Shown: positions 8,549 to 19,501, counted from the first letter of the stretch. The stretch: DNA of 64,000 nucleotides from JACPNS01 sp047605325 (GCA_047605325.1 JASGFX010000007.1:1-64000); one strand, 5' to 3'. Numbers and translations are program-made. The notes: generated by a model from the sequence alone, not told the origin.

Positions 8549-9102
8549 GTGCCCCGTCAGCCGGGTATCCCACCACACCTCAAGCGCGCGCTCGTCGCGG
8601 CGCTGATCTGCGCCCTTTGCGGGGTCTTTTACGGCTGCGGTTCGTCCGACGAGACCTTCACCAACGCCGAAGCCGGCCGCGCGCTGGCCGCCCTCGACGG
8701 TGTCCAGGAGAGCGTCGACGAGGGCCGCTGCGAGCTCGCGCGAAAGTACGTCAACCGCCTCGCCGTGCAGTCGACACACGTCAACGACGACCGCCCCGAA
8801 CTCGGCGACGCCTATGCCAGCAGCGTCGCGCGCCTCCAGACGCTCGTCACGCGCGAGTGCGTCGAGATCTCCGCGCCGAGTCCGACCGACGAGGTGACCG
8901 CTTCGACCGGTACGACCGGCGGTACCGACGTACCGAATCCGACGGACGAGACCGGCGGCGGCACCGACAACGGCGGCAACACTGACAACGGCACCCCCAC
9001 CAACCCGGACACCGGCGACGGCGGAGCGGGAACCGGCACGGACAATGGCACCGGCAACGGCACCGGCGGCTCCGAGAACTCCGGCGGAGCGGGGCCGGGC
9101 AC

Positions 9103-9106
<4 letters not shown>
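8549..9106 (+). CDS. Putative lipoprotein with Gly/Thr/Asn-rich tail, paired with a Ser/Thr kinase
   Basis: About 185 residues. The N-terminus is a signal peptide (basic PRQPG..HLKR then a hydrophobic stretch) ending in FYGCGSS, a lipobox-like cysteine, though Tyr at -2 is unusual. Residues about 35-110 form a helical region with two cysteines, spaced like a small structural-repeat domain. The last 70 residues are low-complexity Gly/Thr/Asn/Asp, a flexible surface linker. The stop overlaps the kinase start (GTGA), so both proteins are made together and this could be the extracellular partner of the kinase. No recognised family. Confidence 0.7.
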
Positions 9107-10312
<1,206 letters not shown>

Positions 10313-10332
<20 letters not shown>

Positions 10333-11860
10333 TCATCGACTCGCCCGTCATCTCGGCGGGTTGATCGATCCCGAGCAGATCCAACACCGTCGGCGTGACG
10401 TCGGCGAGGATCCCCTGCTCGCGCAGGGTCAAGCCCTCCTTGGTGACGATGAACGGCACAGGATTCAAGGTGTGGGCGGTGTTCGGCGATCCGTCGGGCT
10501 CGAGTTGCTGTTCGGCGTTGCCGTGGTCGGCCGTGATCAGACAGACCCCGCCCTTGGCCGAGACGGCCTCGACGACGCGCGCAAGCTGAGCGTCGGTCTC
10601 TTCGACGGCCTTGACCACCGCGGGGATCACCCCGCTGTGCCCGACCATGTCGGGGTTTGCGAAGTTGATCACGCCGAACTTGTGGTCATTGGAGCCCCAG
10701 CTCTCGACGAACAGATCCGCTGCGGCGGCCGCGCTCATCTCGGGCTTGAGGTCGTAGGTTGCGACCTCCTTCGGAGACTGCGCCATCTCGCGCTCCTCAC
10801 CCCCGAACGGCGTCTCTTCGCCGCCGTTGAAGAAGTAGGTGACGTGCGGGTACTTCTCGGTCTCGGCGACATGCAGCTGCGTGCCGCCGGCGGCCGCGAT
10901 CGTGGAGGCCAGGGTGACCTGCGGACGATCGGGCGGAAAAGCGACGAAGTACGGCCAGCCGCCGTGGTACTCCGTCATGCAGATGATTTCGAGGTCCTGC
11001 GGGCGCTCGCCGCGATCAAAGCCGTCGTGGTCGTAGGTCTCGAAGTCGCGCTCGCCGAGCGCCGAGACAATCTCGCGCATGCGGTCGGGGCGGAAGTTGA
11101 AGCCGATGATCGCGTCGCCGCTGCGCACGGTCCCCTCGCGTTCGCCGACGATCGTCGGTTTGATGAACTCGTCGTTCTCGTCACGGCCATAGGCACCCAG
11201 CACCGCAGACACGCCGGTCTGGGCGCTGAATTCGGCCTCGCCGTGCACGATTGCGTCGTAGGCGAGCTTGACGCGATCCCAGCGCTTGTCACGATCCATC
11301 GCGAAGTAGCGACCTATGACCGTGCCGATGCGGGCGTTCGCCGGCAGCGCCTGTTCCAGCTCTTCGATGAAGCCCTCGGCCGAGCGCGGCAAGGTGTCGC
11401 GACCGTCGGTGAAGGCGTGAACCACGACATCTTCCACACCTTCGCTCGCCGCCAACCGCAGCAGCGCCTTGACGTGCTCGAGGCTGCTGTGCACGCCTCC
11501 GTCCGAGACGAGACCCATCAGGTGCAACCTGCCGGAAGTGCGCGCCTTGGCACAGGCGTCGAGCAGCGCGGGATTTCTCGCGAACGACCCGTCTTCGATC
11601 GCGATGTCGATGCGGGTCAGATCCTGATTGACGATCGCGCCAGCGCCGAGGTTCAGGTGACCGACCTCGCTGTTGCCCATCTGCCCGTCAGGCAGGCCGA
11701 CGTCGCGGCCGCTGGTGCGCAGCGTCGCATGGGGATACTTCTGCCAGAGCGCGTCGAAGACGGGAGTCTCGGCAAGCTCGACTGCGTTGCCGGGGCCGGG
11801 CTCGGCAAGCCCCCAGCCGTCGAGCACGATCAGGACTGCAGAGGGCGCCGGCTCGCTCAT
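10313..11860 (-). CDS. gpmI: 2,3-bisphosphoglycerate-independent phosphoglycerate mutase
   Basis: 515-residue iPGM interconverting 3- and 2-phosphoglycerate in glycolysis, metal dependent. Metal ligands and active-site elements visible: LIVLDGWG (D14), the catalytic serine in MGNSEVGHLNLG (S64), HAFTDGRDT, GRYFAMDRD, FNFRPDRMR, and the C-terminal ITADHGNAE and HTLNP motifs. ATG 11860 is chosen because it is preceded by GAGG and lies 10 nt after the tpiA stop; a longer in-frame start would overlap tpiA. It is the last gene of the gap-pgk-tpiA-gpmI operon. Confidence 0.96.
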
Positions 11861-11870
11861 CGCCTCGCCC

Positions 11871-12635
11871 CTACGCTGCTGCGTCGCCGGCGGCAACCAG
11901 CTTGGCGAAATCGTCGGCCTGCAGCGAAGCGCCGCCGATCAGCCCGCCGTCGATGTCTGGCTGCGCCAGTAGTCCGGCAGCATTCTCGGGTTTCATCGAG
12001 CCGCCATAGAGGATGCGCAGCTGCTCGGCCGCGGCAGCATCGCGTTTCGCGACGAGCGATCGGATGAACGCGCAGGCCTCCTGGGCCATCTCGTCGGTCG
12101 CCGTCTTGCCGGTGCCGATCGCCCAGATCGGCTCGTACGCGATCACGATGTCGCCGAGCCGCTCGGCGGGCACGTCCGCCAGCGCGGTCTCGATCTGAGT
12201 GGTCAGCACGGACTCGGTCTCGCCGCCCTCGCGCTGCTCGTCGGACTCGCCGACGCAGAGGATCGGCTCGAGCTCGTTCTCCAGTGCGACGGCGACCTTC
12301 TTGGCCAGCGCCGCGTCGGTCTCGCCGAAGTATTGGCGTCGTTCGGAGTGGCCGAGCACGACGGCGCGCACGTCGATGTCACGCAACATGCCGGCCGAGA
12401 TCTCTCCTGTGAATGCGCCTGAGGGCTCCTCGTGCATGTTTTGCGCGGCGACCTTGATGCGGGTGCCGCGCGACGAGTCGATCACGTTGGAGAGCGCGGT
12501 GAACGGCGCGCAGATCACAATTTCGGAGATGTCGTCTCCGGCGATCTGCGGGAGCAGAGCGAAGACGAAGTCCTCGGCCTCGAAGCCGGTCTTGTTCATC
12601 TTCCAGTTGCCAGCTATGTAGGGGCGTCTAGGCAT
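11871..12635 (-). CDS. tpiA: Triosephosphate isomerase
   Basis: 254-residue TIM-barrel enzyme converting dihydroxyacetone phosphate to glyceraldehyde 3-phosphate. Catalytic residues are visible: K12 in NWKMN, H96 in GHSERR and E168 in AYEPIWAIGTG, with the phosphate-binding ILYGGSMKP and GLIGGASL loops near the end. The length is normal. The ATG overlaps the last 8 bases of pgk, so translation is coupled to it. Confidence 0.97.
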   Translation of the reverse strand: MPRRPYIAGNWKMNKTGFEAEDFVFALLPQIAGDDISEIVICAPFTALSNVIDSSRGTRIKVAAQNMHEEPSGAFTGEISAGMLRDIDVRAVVLGHSERRQYFGETDAALAKKVAVALENELEPILCVGESDEQREGGETESVLTTQIETALADVPAERLGDIVIAYEPIWAIGTGKTATDEMAQEACAFIRSLVAKRDAAAAEQLRILYGGSMKPENAAGLLAQPDIDGGLIGGASLQADDFAKLVAAGDAAA

Positions 12636-13827
12636 TGTTCAGCGCTTCCACTCCGGGTAATTCCTTGCCCTCGACCAGTTCAAGAGCCGCTCCGCCACCG
12701 GTCGAGAGGTGGGTGACGTCGTCGGCGAATCCAAACTGCGCGATCGCGGCTGCGCTGTCGCCGCCGCCCACGACCGTCACTCCGGTCGCGTCGGCCATCG
12801 CCTGGGCGACGGTCACGGTTCCCGCGGCGAAGGGCTCCAGCTCGAACGCGCCCATCGGACCGTTCCAGAAGACCGTCGCGGCCGACTTGACGCGGTCTGC
12901 GTAGTCGGCGGCGGACTTCGGGCCGATGTCGAGCCCCATCCAGCCGTCGGGCACGTCCACGCCGTCCAGCTCCTGCACCTCGGTGTCGGCGCTGAACTCG
13001 CGGCCGAGCACGAGGTCGGTCGGGAGCACGAGCTCGCAGTCGCTCGACCCGGCGTCCTCGAGCGCCTTGGCGGCGAGTTCCACGCCGGCCTCTTCGACCA
13101 GCGAGTTGCCGGTCTCGTGACCCTGCGCGGTGTAGAACGAGAACGCCATCGCGCCGCCGATCAGGATCGCGTCGGCGACCTTCAGGAACGAGTCGATCAC
13201 CGCGACCTTGTCCGAGACCTTCGCGCCGCCGAGTACGACCACGAGCGGGCGGGCCGGATCTTCGATCAGCCCCTCGAGGGTCGTGACCTCGCGCTCGAGC
13301 AGGAGGCCCGCGACGCTGACGCCAACATGGTGCGTGACGCCCTCCGTGGTCGCATGGGCGCGGTGGGCCGCGCCGAACGCATCGTTCACGTAGATGTCCG
13401 CGAGCGATCCGAGTTGCTCGGCGAGAGCGGGGTCGTTCTTGGTCTCCCCCGCCTCGTAGCGCGAATTCTCGAGCAGCAGCACCTGGCCGTCCGAGAGCGC
13501 GTCGACCTTCGCGGACACCTCGGGGCCGACCAGCGCCGGAGCCAGTTCGACCGGCACGCCGAGCAGCTCTGAGAGCCGCACGGCGACCGGGGCCAGCGAG
13601 AGCTTGGGATCGCGATCCTTCGGGCGACCCAGGTGCGAGCAGACGATCACCTTCGCACCCTGATCCAGGAGCAGCTTGATCGTCGGAACGGACGCGGCGA
13701 TACGCGCGTCGTCCGACACAACAACCTCGCCGCCCTGCTCCTTGAGCGGGGCGTTGAGGTCAGCGCGGACGAGCACACGCTTGCCGGCCGCGTCGATGTC
13801 ACGGACGGTTTTCTTGCGGAATGCCAT
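12628..13827 (-). CDS. pgk: Phosphoglycerate kinase
   Basis: 399-residue glycolytic kinase making ATP from 1,3-bisphosphoglycerate. N-terminal substrate motif VLVRADLNAPL, SHLGRP (residues about 64-69), the GGAKVSDK region, and the C-terminal nucleotide-site GGGDSAAA and STGGGAALE motifs are all present. GAGGG precedes the ATG, which lies 12 nt after the gap stop. It is the second gene of the glycolysis operon and overlaps tpiA by 8 bases. Confidence 0.97.
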   Translation of the reverse strand: MAFRKKTVRDIDAAGKRVLVRADLNAPLKEQGGEVVVSDDARIAASVPTIKLLLDQGAKVIVCSHLGRPKDRDPKLSLAPVAVRLSELLGVPVELAPALVGPEVSAKVDALSDGQVLLLENSRYEAGETKNDPALAEQLGSLADIYVNDAFGAAHRAHATTEGVTHHVGVSVAGLLLEREVTTLEGLIEDPARPLVVVLGGAKVSDKVAVIDSFLKVADAILIGGAMAFSFYTAQGHETGNSLVEEAGVELAAKALEDAGSSDCELVLPTDLVLGREFSADTEVQELDGVDVPDGWMGLDIGPKSAADYADRVKSAATVFWNGPMGAFELEPFAAGTVTVAQAMADATGVTVVGGGDSAAAIAQFGFADDVTHLSTGGGAALELVEGKELPGVEALNNA

Positions 13828-13839
13828 CGAAAGACCCTC

Positions 13840-14844
13840 TTAGAGGATCTTCTGGGCGAGCTGGACCACGCGGTTCGAGTAGCCCCACTCGTTGTCGTAC
13901 CAGGTGACGACCTTCACGAGGTTGCCGTCGATGACGCTGGTCAGCAGCGAGTCGAAGATCGAGGAGTAGCTCGAGTGGACGATGTCGCTCGAGACGATCG
14001 GGTCCTCGGTGTACTGGAGGATGCCCTCGAGCGCGCCCGTGTCGGCCTTCGCCCTGACGGCGGCGTTGATCTCTTCGGGGGTGACGTCGCGGCCGGCCTC
14101 GAAGGTCAGGTCGACGACCGAGCCGGTCGGGATCGGGGCGCGCACGGCGAAGCCGTTGAGCACGCCGTTGAGCTCGGGGATGACCAGGCCGATCGCCTTG
14201 GCGGCGCCGGTGCTGGCCGGGACGAGGTTGGTCGCGGCGGCGCGGGCGCGGCGCAGGTCGCTGTGCGGGGCGTCCTGGAGGCGCTGGTCCGCGGTGTAGG
14301 CGTGGATCGTCGTCATCAGGCCGCGTTTGATCGTGAACTCGTCATGCAGCACCTTGGCCAGCGGCGCGAGGCAGTTGGTCGTGCAGGAGGCGTTGGAGAT
14401 CACGGACATCGAGTCCTTGTCGTAGACCTCGTCGAAGTTCACGCCGAGGCAGAAGGTGCCGTCGGGGTTGGTCGCCGGGGCCGAGATGATCACCTTCTGG
14501 GCGCCGGCGTCGAGGTGCGCGGCGGCCTTGTCACGGTCGGTGAAGAAACCGGTCGACTCGACGACAACCTCGGCGCCGAGATCGCCCCACGGGAGGTTGC
14601 CCGGCTCGCGCTCGGCGCTGATCGGGATCGTCTTGCCGTCGACGACGATCGCGTTCTCGCCGGCTTCGACCTTGCCCGGGAAGGGCCCGTAGTTGGAGTC
14701 GTACTTGAGCAGGTGGGTGAGCGTCTTGGCGTCGGTCAGGTCGTTGATTCCGACGAACTCGATGTCCGCGCCGGCCTCGTAGGCGGCACGAAAGACGTTG
14801 CGGCCGATGCGGCCAAAACCGTTGATTCCAACTTTCACAGGCAT
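13840..14844 (-). CDS. gap: Glyceraldehyde-3-phosphate dehydrogenase, type I
   Basis: 334-residue NAD-dependent enzyme. The Rossmann motif GINGFGRIGRN is at residues 6-16, the catalytic cysteine C154 is in ISNASCTTNC, and the C-terminal WYDNEWGYS signature is present. It leads the gap-pgk-tpiA-gpmI operon; the 127-bp gap to the glycosyltransferase stop should hold the promoter. In many actinobacteria this operon follows uvrC-rapZ-yvcK-whiA; here yvcK and whiA are absent and a glycosyltransferase gene takes their place. Confidence 0.97.
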   Translation of the reverse strand: MPVKVGINGFGRIGRNVFRAAYEAGADIEFVGINDLTDAKTLTHLLKYDSNYGPFPGKVEAGENAIVVDGKTIPISAEREPGNLPWGDLGAEVVVESTGFFTDRDKAAAHLDAGAQKVIISAPATNPDGTFCLGVNFDEVYDKDSMSVISNASCTTNCLAPLAKVLHDEFTIKRGLMTTIHAYTADQRLQDAPHSDLRRARAAATNLVPASTGAAKAIGLVIPELNGVLNGFAVRAPIPTGSVVDLTFEAGRDVTPEEINAAVRAKADTGALEGILQYTEDPIVSSDIVHSSYSSIFDSLLTSVIDGNLVKVVTWYDNEWGYSNRVVQLAQKIL

Positions 14845-14971
14845 ATTCGCTTTGGGTCTCCAGCTGGGCGCCGCGGCGCGGTGGAAATCGTGCGTCCGGC
14901 GGCGTTTTATGGGGTATCGGACGCCCGAGAATCTATCGAATCGCAGGCAGCACCCGGGTTTGCGGGGGATT

Positions 14972-15898
14972 TCAGCGGAGCCTGTCGGCGAGCCGCATCA
15001 ATGCGCGGCGCGGGCGCCCGACCGTACGCGGGCGCAACAGCAGTTCAACGGTGCGATCTTCGATCAGTTCCACTCGGCGCCCGTCGACCTCGAGCGCGCC
15101 GTCCTCGTATGAATGTGCCCGCCATGCTTCGTCGAGTCGGCCCTCGTCGGCCATCCGCTGCCAATACCGGAATTGCACCCCCATCTCGGGGTTCTTCGTG
15201 ACGGCCGCGAGCCTGCGCCCATGGACGAGCCGCTTGTCGAGGTCGGCACGCGAGCGCAGGGGGACGTGGAGGATCGCCACCTCCGAGTTGAACTCGATCG
15301 GTCCGGACAGACCCTCGGCCGCGTGTGCTCCGCGCCCGACCCGCAGGCCCCGAGCGGTGCGCATCAACAGTTTGCGCGGCGGCTCGACCTCGAACATCGA
15401 TCGCTCCCCGCGCACGAACTCGTTCACGGCTTCCTCCCCGAAGCTGACCGTTTCCACACGCCATGTTGCGCGCAGCAGCGATTCGGTGGTGGTGACGAGC
15501 TGATCGCGCGCCGGCACGTACTCGTAGCGCCTGACCTCGAGCGCGCCGAGCCCGGCGGCGGCGGCCTCTGCCAGCAGCTCCGAGTACGGACGCGGTTGGT
15601 GCCAGAACTCGTCGGTGTCGAGCGGCAGGATCCAGTCGGCCCCCTTCTGTCGCGCCTCATCGGCCATCGCGGTCACATACTCGGTCTGCGTGAGCGGGCC
15701 GGGTTCGACGGTCCAATCGACGGGATGGCGCCGCGCCAGGTCGCGCAGAATCGCGTGGCTCTGATCGCTCGAGCCGTTGTCGATCACAATCACCCGCTCG
15801 CAGCCGGCGGCAAGGTGATGCAGGATGTTCACGCGCAGCAGAGGCGCCTCGTCGCGCGTGAGCAGGATGCCGAACAGTCGCTGTCGGGCTGAGGTCAC
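14972..15898 (-). CDS. Family 2-like glycosyltransferase (Glyco_tranf_2_4 type)
   Basis: 308-residue cytoplasmic GT-A fold enzyme with no membrane helix. The N-terminal LLTRDEAPLLRVNILHH stretch, the DNGSSD nucleotide-sugar segment (residues about 40-45) and the metal-binding PLDTDEFW motif (about 91-98) match the Glyco_tranf_2_4 group. The acceptor and sugar cannot be told. The GTG start overlaps the rapZ stop (GTGA), placing it in the uvrC-rapZ operon. It occupies the position where yvcK and whiA are expected in actinobacteria. Confidence 0.85.
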   Translation of the reverse strand: MTSARQRLFGILLTRDEAPLLRVNILHHLAAGCERVIVIDNGSSDQSHAILRDLARRHPVDWTVEPGPLTQTEYVTAMADEARQKGADWILPLDTDEFWHQPRPYSELLAEAAAAGLGALEVRRYEYVPARDQLVTTTESLLRATWRVETVSFGEEAVNEFVRGERSMFEVEPPRKLLMRTARGLRVGRGAHAAEGLSGPIEFNSEVAILHVPLRSRADLDKRLVHGRRLAAVTKNPEMGVQFRYWQRMADEGRLDEAWRAHSYEDGALEVDGRRVELIEDRTVELLLRPRTVGRPRRALMRLADRLR

Positions 15899-16794
15899 GG
15901 CCTGGGGCGTTTGTCGATGTCGCGATGCACGACCTCGACGGTGAAATCATCACTCTCGCGATAGAGCGCTGCGAGGTGCTCGGCGATGACGACCGAGCGG
16001 TGTTTTCCGCCGGTGCAGCCGATGCCGATCGTCAGGTGCTGCTTGCCCTCGTCCGCGTAGGCCGGCAGCAGATAGTCGAGCAGCGGTACGAGCCGCGCAT
16101 AGAACTCGTCGATCCCGACCGAGTTCTCGACGTACTCGCGAACGTCGTCGTCGAGCCCGGTGTGGTCGCGCAGCTCTGGGACGTAGTGCGGATTCGGCAG
16201 GAAGCGCACGTCGAACGAGAGGTCGACATTGCGCGGCGGCCCGTGCTTGAAACCGAAGGTCATGAAGTTCAGACTCAGCCGCCCGCGGGTCTCGGGCGTC
16301 AGGAAGTCCTCGGCGATCACGCGGCGAAGACGAGCCGGGGAAAGCTCAGTGGTGTCGATCACCTCATCGGCGAGTTCACGGATCGGTCCGAGCAATGCGC
16401 GCTCGGCGAGGATGCCCTCCTCGACCGCGCCCTGTGGAGCGAGCGGATGTCGGCGGCGGGTCTCCTTGAAGCGGTTGACGATCGTCTGATCGTCGGCGTC
16501 GAGGAACACGGTCTGAAACTTCGCGCCGCGTGCCTTGAGATCGTGCGTGACGGCCGTCAGTTCCTTGAGGAAGTCGCCGCCGCGCGCGTCACAGACGATC
16601 GCCGCGAGTTCGACGCGACTTCCCGAGTGGTTGAAGAGCCCGATCAGCGAGGAGATCATCTCCGGCGGGAGATTGTCGACGCAGAAGTAGCCGGCGTCCT
16701 CGAAGGTCGCCATCGCGGCGGACTTGCCCGCACCCGACAGTCCGGTGATGATCACCAGGTCGCGCAGATTGCCGGCGGGAGTCGTCTCGGTCAT
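15895..16794 (-). CDS. rapZ: RNase adapter/nucleotide-binding protein RapZ (YvcJ)
   Basis: 299-residue P-loop protein. The Walker A motif GLSGAGKS (about 18-25), the DNLPPEM segment after it, a central RRRHPL region and the C-terminal signature IGCTGGKHRSV (about 266-276) match RapZ/YvcJ. In enterobacteria RapZ delivers a small RNA to RNase E and binds a cell-wall precursor; the actinobacterial role is less clear. It starts 24 nt after the uvrC stop with GGAAG upstream, and ends overlapping the glycosyltransferase. Confidence 0.95.
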   Translation of the reverse strand: MTETTPAGNLRDLVIITGLSGAGKSAAMATFEDAGYFCVDNLPPEMISSLIGLFNHSGSRVELAAIVCDARGGDFLKELTAVTHDLKARGAKFQTVFLDADDQTIVNRFKETRRRHPLAPQGAVEEGILAERALLGPIRELADEVIDTTELSPARLRRVIAEDFLTPETRGRLSLNFMTFGFKHGPPRNVDLSFDVRFLPNPHYVPELRDHTGLDDDVREYVENSVGIDEFYARLVPLLDYLLPAYADEGKQHLTIGIGCTGGKHRSVVIAEHLAALYRESDDFTVEVVHRDIDKRPRP

Positions 16795-16818
16795 TCTTCC
16801 GGCACTCTACAGATGGCC

Positions 16819-18744
16819 TCAGCGCGCCTTGTTGAGCTGGTGGAAGATCTGGCGCCCGACCTTCGACGGAAGCCCCGGGACGCTCTCTAGATCGTCGCGA
16901 CTCGCCTTCATCACGCCGTCAGGCGAACCGAAGTGCTCGATCAGCAGCTTCTTGCGCGCGGGGCCGACTCCCGCGAGATCGTCGAAGACCGAAGCCGTCA
17001 TCGCCTTGTCGCGTCGCTCGCGGTGGAAGGTGATCGCGAAACGATGGGCCTCGTCGCGGATCCGCTGCATGATCTTCAGGCCGGCGTCGTCCTTCTCGAG
17101 CACGACCGGGTGCTTCTTGCCCGGGACGAAGATCTCTTCCTCGCGCTTGGCCAGCGATACGACCGGCACGCCCTCCTTGCGGAACTCCTCGAGTTCCTTG
17201 ATCGCCGACGAGAGCTGGCCCTTGCCACCGTCGATCACGATCAGACCCGGAAGCGACGCGAAGGATTCGTCGTAGTCGTCATCGTGCGGCGAGATGTCCT
17301 TCTGCTTGAGGTACTGCGCCATGCGCCTGCGCAGCACCTCGCCCATCGAGGCGAAGTCGTCCTGGCGCCCGTCCAGTTCCTTGACCTTGAAGCGACGGTA
17401 GTCGGCCTTGCGCGGGTTGCCATCGCGAAACACGACCATCGACGCGACGACATTGGTCGGGCCGAGGTTTGAAATGTCGAAGCACTCGATACGCACTGGC
17501 GGCACCTCGAGACCAAGCGCCTCGCGCAGATTCTCAAGGCCTTCGCGACGCGCACGCCTGGCGCGTTCGGCACGCCCCTGCTCGCGCTCGAGCGCCAGCC
17601 GCGCATTGCGCTCGGCGAGTTCGTAGAGCTTGCGCTTCTCGCCGCGCTCGGCACTGCGCAGGTCGACGTTCGAGCCACGGCGCGACCTCAGCAGCCCCTT
17701 GATCGCCTCGATTTCGACGGCCTGATCTTCGAACTCGCGCGAGACGATCACCTGCGGAGGAACTGCGCCTCCCGACGTGTAGTACTGCGCGATGAACTCC
17801 TCGGTGACCTCCTCGGTCGACGCCTCGGCGAGGTTGTCGAGGTGGAAACTCTTGCGGTCGGCGAGGATCCCGTCGCGCACCTGGAAGACCTGCGCATTGG
17901 CCTCCCCTCCGTCGGTCGCGACGGCCACGAGATCGACCATCCCGAGTGAACTCGAGTCGAGTCGGTTGCGGTCGATCGACTGCTTGACAGCCGCGATGCG
18001 GTTGCGATAGAGCGCGGCCTCCTCGTACTCGCGCGACTCAGCGGCCTCGCGCATCCGTAGATCAAGCTCGTCCTGAACTTCACGGAAGTTGCCGGCGAGG
18101 AACGACTCGATGCGCGCGATGTTCGCGCGATAGTCGTCTTTGCTGATGTAGTCGACGCACGGCGCCTGACAGCGCTTGATGAAGTAGTCGAGGCAGGGAT
18201 TGCCCGAAGCGCGGCCGGGCTCCGGACCCTCGCAGGTGCGGTACTGGAAGATCTTGCCGAGCAGGTCGACGAGCGAACGAGCGCGTCGAGCATCGCTGTA
18301 GGGGCCGAAGTACTTGCGCCCGCGCTTGTGCTTCTCGCGCGTGAAATACACACGCGGATAGTCCTCGTCGAGCGAGATCGCGATGAACGGATAGGTCTTG
18401 TCGTCGCGCATCAGCACGTTGAAGCGCGGCCGGTACTGCCGGATGAACTGCTGCTCGGTGATCAGCGCCTCGGAGGGATCGCGTGTGACGACGCACTCGA
18501 TCCGCTCGGTCATCGCGATCATCTCGACGGCCTTGCCCTCGGGTGCCGAGAAGTGCGACGAGACGCGCGACTTGATCGACGTCGCCTTTCCGACGTAGAC
18601 GACCGTGCCCTCGGCGTCGTGGAAGAGGTAGACCCCCGGCTGATCAGGCAGTTCACGCCGGTCTTCGATCAGCTTGCCCCGGAAGGGGTTGTGGCGCTGA
18701 GGTTTTTTCTTGGCGTTGTCGGGCTGGATTTCTGCGTCGGGCAC
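16819..18744 (-). CDS. uvrC: Excinuclease ABC subunit C
   Basis: 641-residue dual-incision nuclease of nucleotide excision repair. The GIY-YIG domain (GVYLF at 37-41, VYVGKA at 49-54) is followed by the cysteine cluster CLDYFIKRCQAPC, a UVR motif (about 220-250), the RNase H-like C-terminal nuclease (ECFDISNLG, LIVIDGGKGQL) and a C-terminal helix-hairpin-helix (LAGVGPARKK, VPGLPSKVG). The GTG at 18744 follows TAGTCT by 6 nt and lacks a Shine-Dalgarno, so the mRNA is probably leaderless. A decayed copy of this start and promoter exists at 20459-20620. Confidence 0.96.
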   Translation of the reverse strand: MPDAEIQPDNAKKKPQRHNPFRGKLIEDRRELPDQPGVYLFHDAEGTVVYVGKATSIKSRVSSHFSAPEGKAVEMIAMTERIECVVTRDPSEALITEQQFIRQYRPRFNVLMRDDKTYPFIAISLDEDYPRVYFTREKHKRGRKYFGPYSDARRARSLVDLLGKIFQYRTCEGPEPGRASGNPCLDYFIKRCQAPCVDYISKDDYRANIARIESFLAGNFREVQDELDLRMREAAESREYEEAALYRNRIAAVKQSIDRNRLDSSSLGMVDLVAVATDGGEANAQVFQVRDGILADRKSFHLDNLAEASTEEVTEEFIAQYYTSGGAVPPQVIVSREFEDQAVEIEAIKGLLRSRRGSNVDLRSAERGEKRKLYELAERNARLALEREQGRAERARRARREGLENLREALGLEVPPVRIECFDISNLGPTNVVASMVVFRDGNPRKADYRRFKVKELDGRQDDFASMGEVLRRRMAQYLKQKDISPHDDDYDESFASLPGLIVIDGGKGQLSSAIKELEEFRKEGVPVVSLAKREEEIFVPGKKHPVVLEKDDAGLKIMQRIRDEAHRFAITFHRERRDKAMTASVFDDLAGVGPARKKLLIEHFGSPDGVMKASRDDLESVPGLPSKVGRQIFHQLNKAR

Positions 18745-18750
18745 AGATGC

Positions 18751-18799
18751 AGACTATGGGTGCAGAGCACCGCTCGGTCAAATCCCGAGTGCTCGGGAT
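18751..18799 (-). promoter_or_regulatory. uvrC promoter and upstream palindrome
   Basis: The -10-like TAGTCT (18756 to 18751 on the minus strand) ends 6 nt before the GTG. Further upstream is an 18-bp palindrome at 18782-18799 (ATCCCGAG, TG, CTCGGGAT) near the -35/-50 region. It does not resemble a LexA box. The duplicated uvrC promoter at 20615-20620 has a different palindrome (GGCACC-TCC-GGTGCC, 20623-20637) close by. Confidence 0.5.
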
Positions 18800-18976
18800 G
18801 TCAAACGCCTTGCTGCAGATGATCTCCCGCCGTTTCCAAAAATGGGTGGCTATCCGTACGACCACGTCGATTCGCTCTCGGGAGCAACTCACGCTGTCTA
18901 TGAAGTTCGCCCGCGGTATGACCCTTTGCTAATTTGCTCAAGCTATCTAGCACTACTTATTTTTGTGGGAAATGCA

Positions 18977-19501
18977 ATGTCGACCTACCGACGTGCCGGC
19001 GCTATCGGAATCCTCGTACTGACGCTTCTTGCGGCTACATGCACAGACGCTTCCGCACACACCTGGAGAGCATCCTCGTCCACCGCCTCCCTTGCCGTTT
19101 CCGGCGCCGACACGATTGGCACCACGGGCCCGGCATTTGAGTCCTACACCGTGACCATCCATGCCAAGAAGCGTCTTCACAAAGTGGCTTTTTACTGGCA
19201 CACAGCACCGCCCTCCAAGCGAGGAAAGTCCGAATACTTCCGTCGCATCAACCGAGGACAGGACAAAAAGCTCACCATCAAGGTTGAGTGGCCGAGCGTC
19301 GACCCCCGTTACTGCAAAGACGGAAAGCTCACCCAGTCGGTCGGAATGCGGTCCACGGTCGGGCTTCTTGCTTGGAGTGCTAGACGGAAGAAACGCGTCT
19401 ATGTAATTGGAGATCCTTTTTTTGGATCGCTCGCAGTCAACGCTCGATACACGGACTCGGCTTGTCAGCAATCAAACGGTGCTACCGGCCCAACCAGCTG
19501 A
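18977..19501 (+). CDS. Orphan exported protein in the uvrC-side cassette
   Basis: 174-residue protein with a signal peptide (MSTYRRAGAIGILVLTLL, cleavage near ASA-HTW). The mature part looks like an all-beta domain, with two cysteines (in DPRYCKDG and TDSACQQ) that may pair. No family is recognised. It is on the opposite strand from its neighbours, in DNA visibly less GC-rich than the flanks, with an AT-rich promoter-like stretch (about 18929-18965). The frame is open upstream across the uvrC start but that is antisense; ATG 18977 places the signal peptide first. It fills the space between the uvrC start and a transglycosylase 3' remnant. Confidence 0.6.
   Translation: MSTYRRAGAIGILVLTLLAATCTDASAHTWRASSSTASLAVSGADTIGTTGPAFESYTVTIHAKKRLHKVAFYWHTAPPSKRGKSEYFRRINRGQDKKLTIKVEWPSVDPRYCKDGKLTQSVGMRSTVGLLAWSARRKKRVYVIGDPFFGSLAVNARYTDSACQQSNGATGPTS

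Noticed and set aside
10361..12067. 568-codon plus-strand frame over gpmI and tpiA
   Set aside because: The opposite strand holds two complete glycolytic enzymes with all catalytic motifs; this is a codon-position shadow.
13633..15201. 522-codon plus-strand frame antisense to gap and the glycosyltransferase
   Set aside because: It runs across two well-identified genes; Arg/Asp/Val-rich shadow of GC-rich coding DNA without domains.
18710..18976. N-terminal extension of the exported protein by 89 codons
   Set aside because: It would start inside uvrC on the other strand and bury the signal peptide internally.
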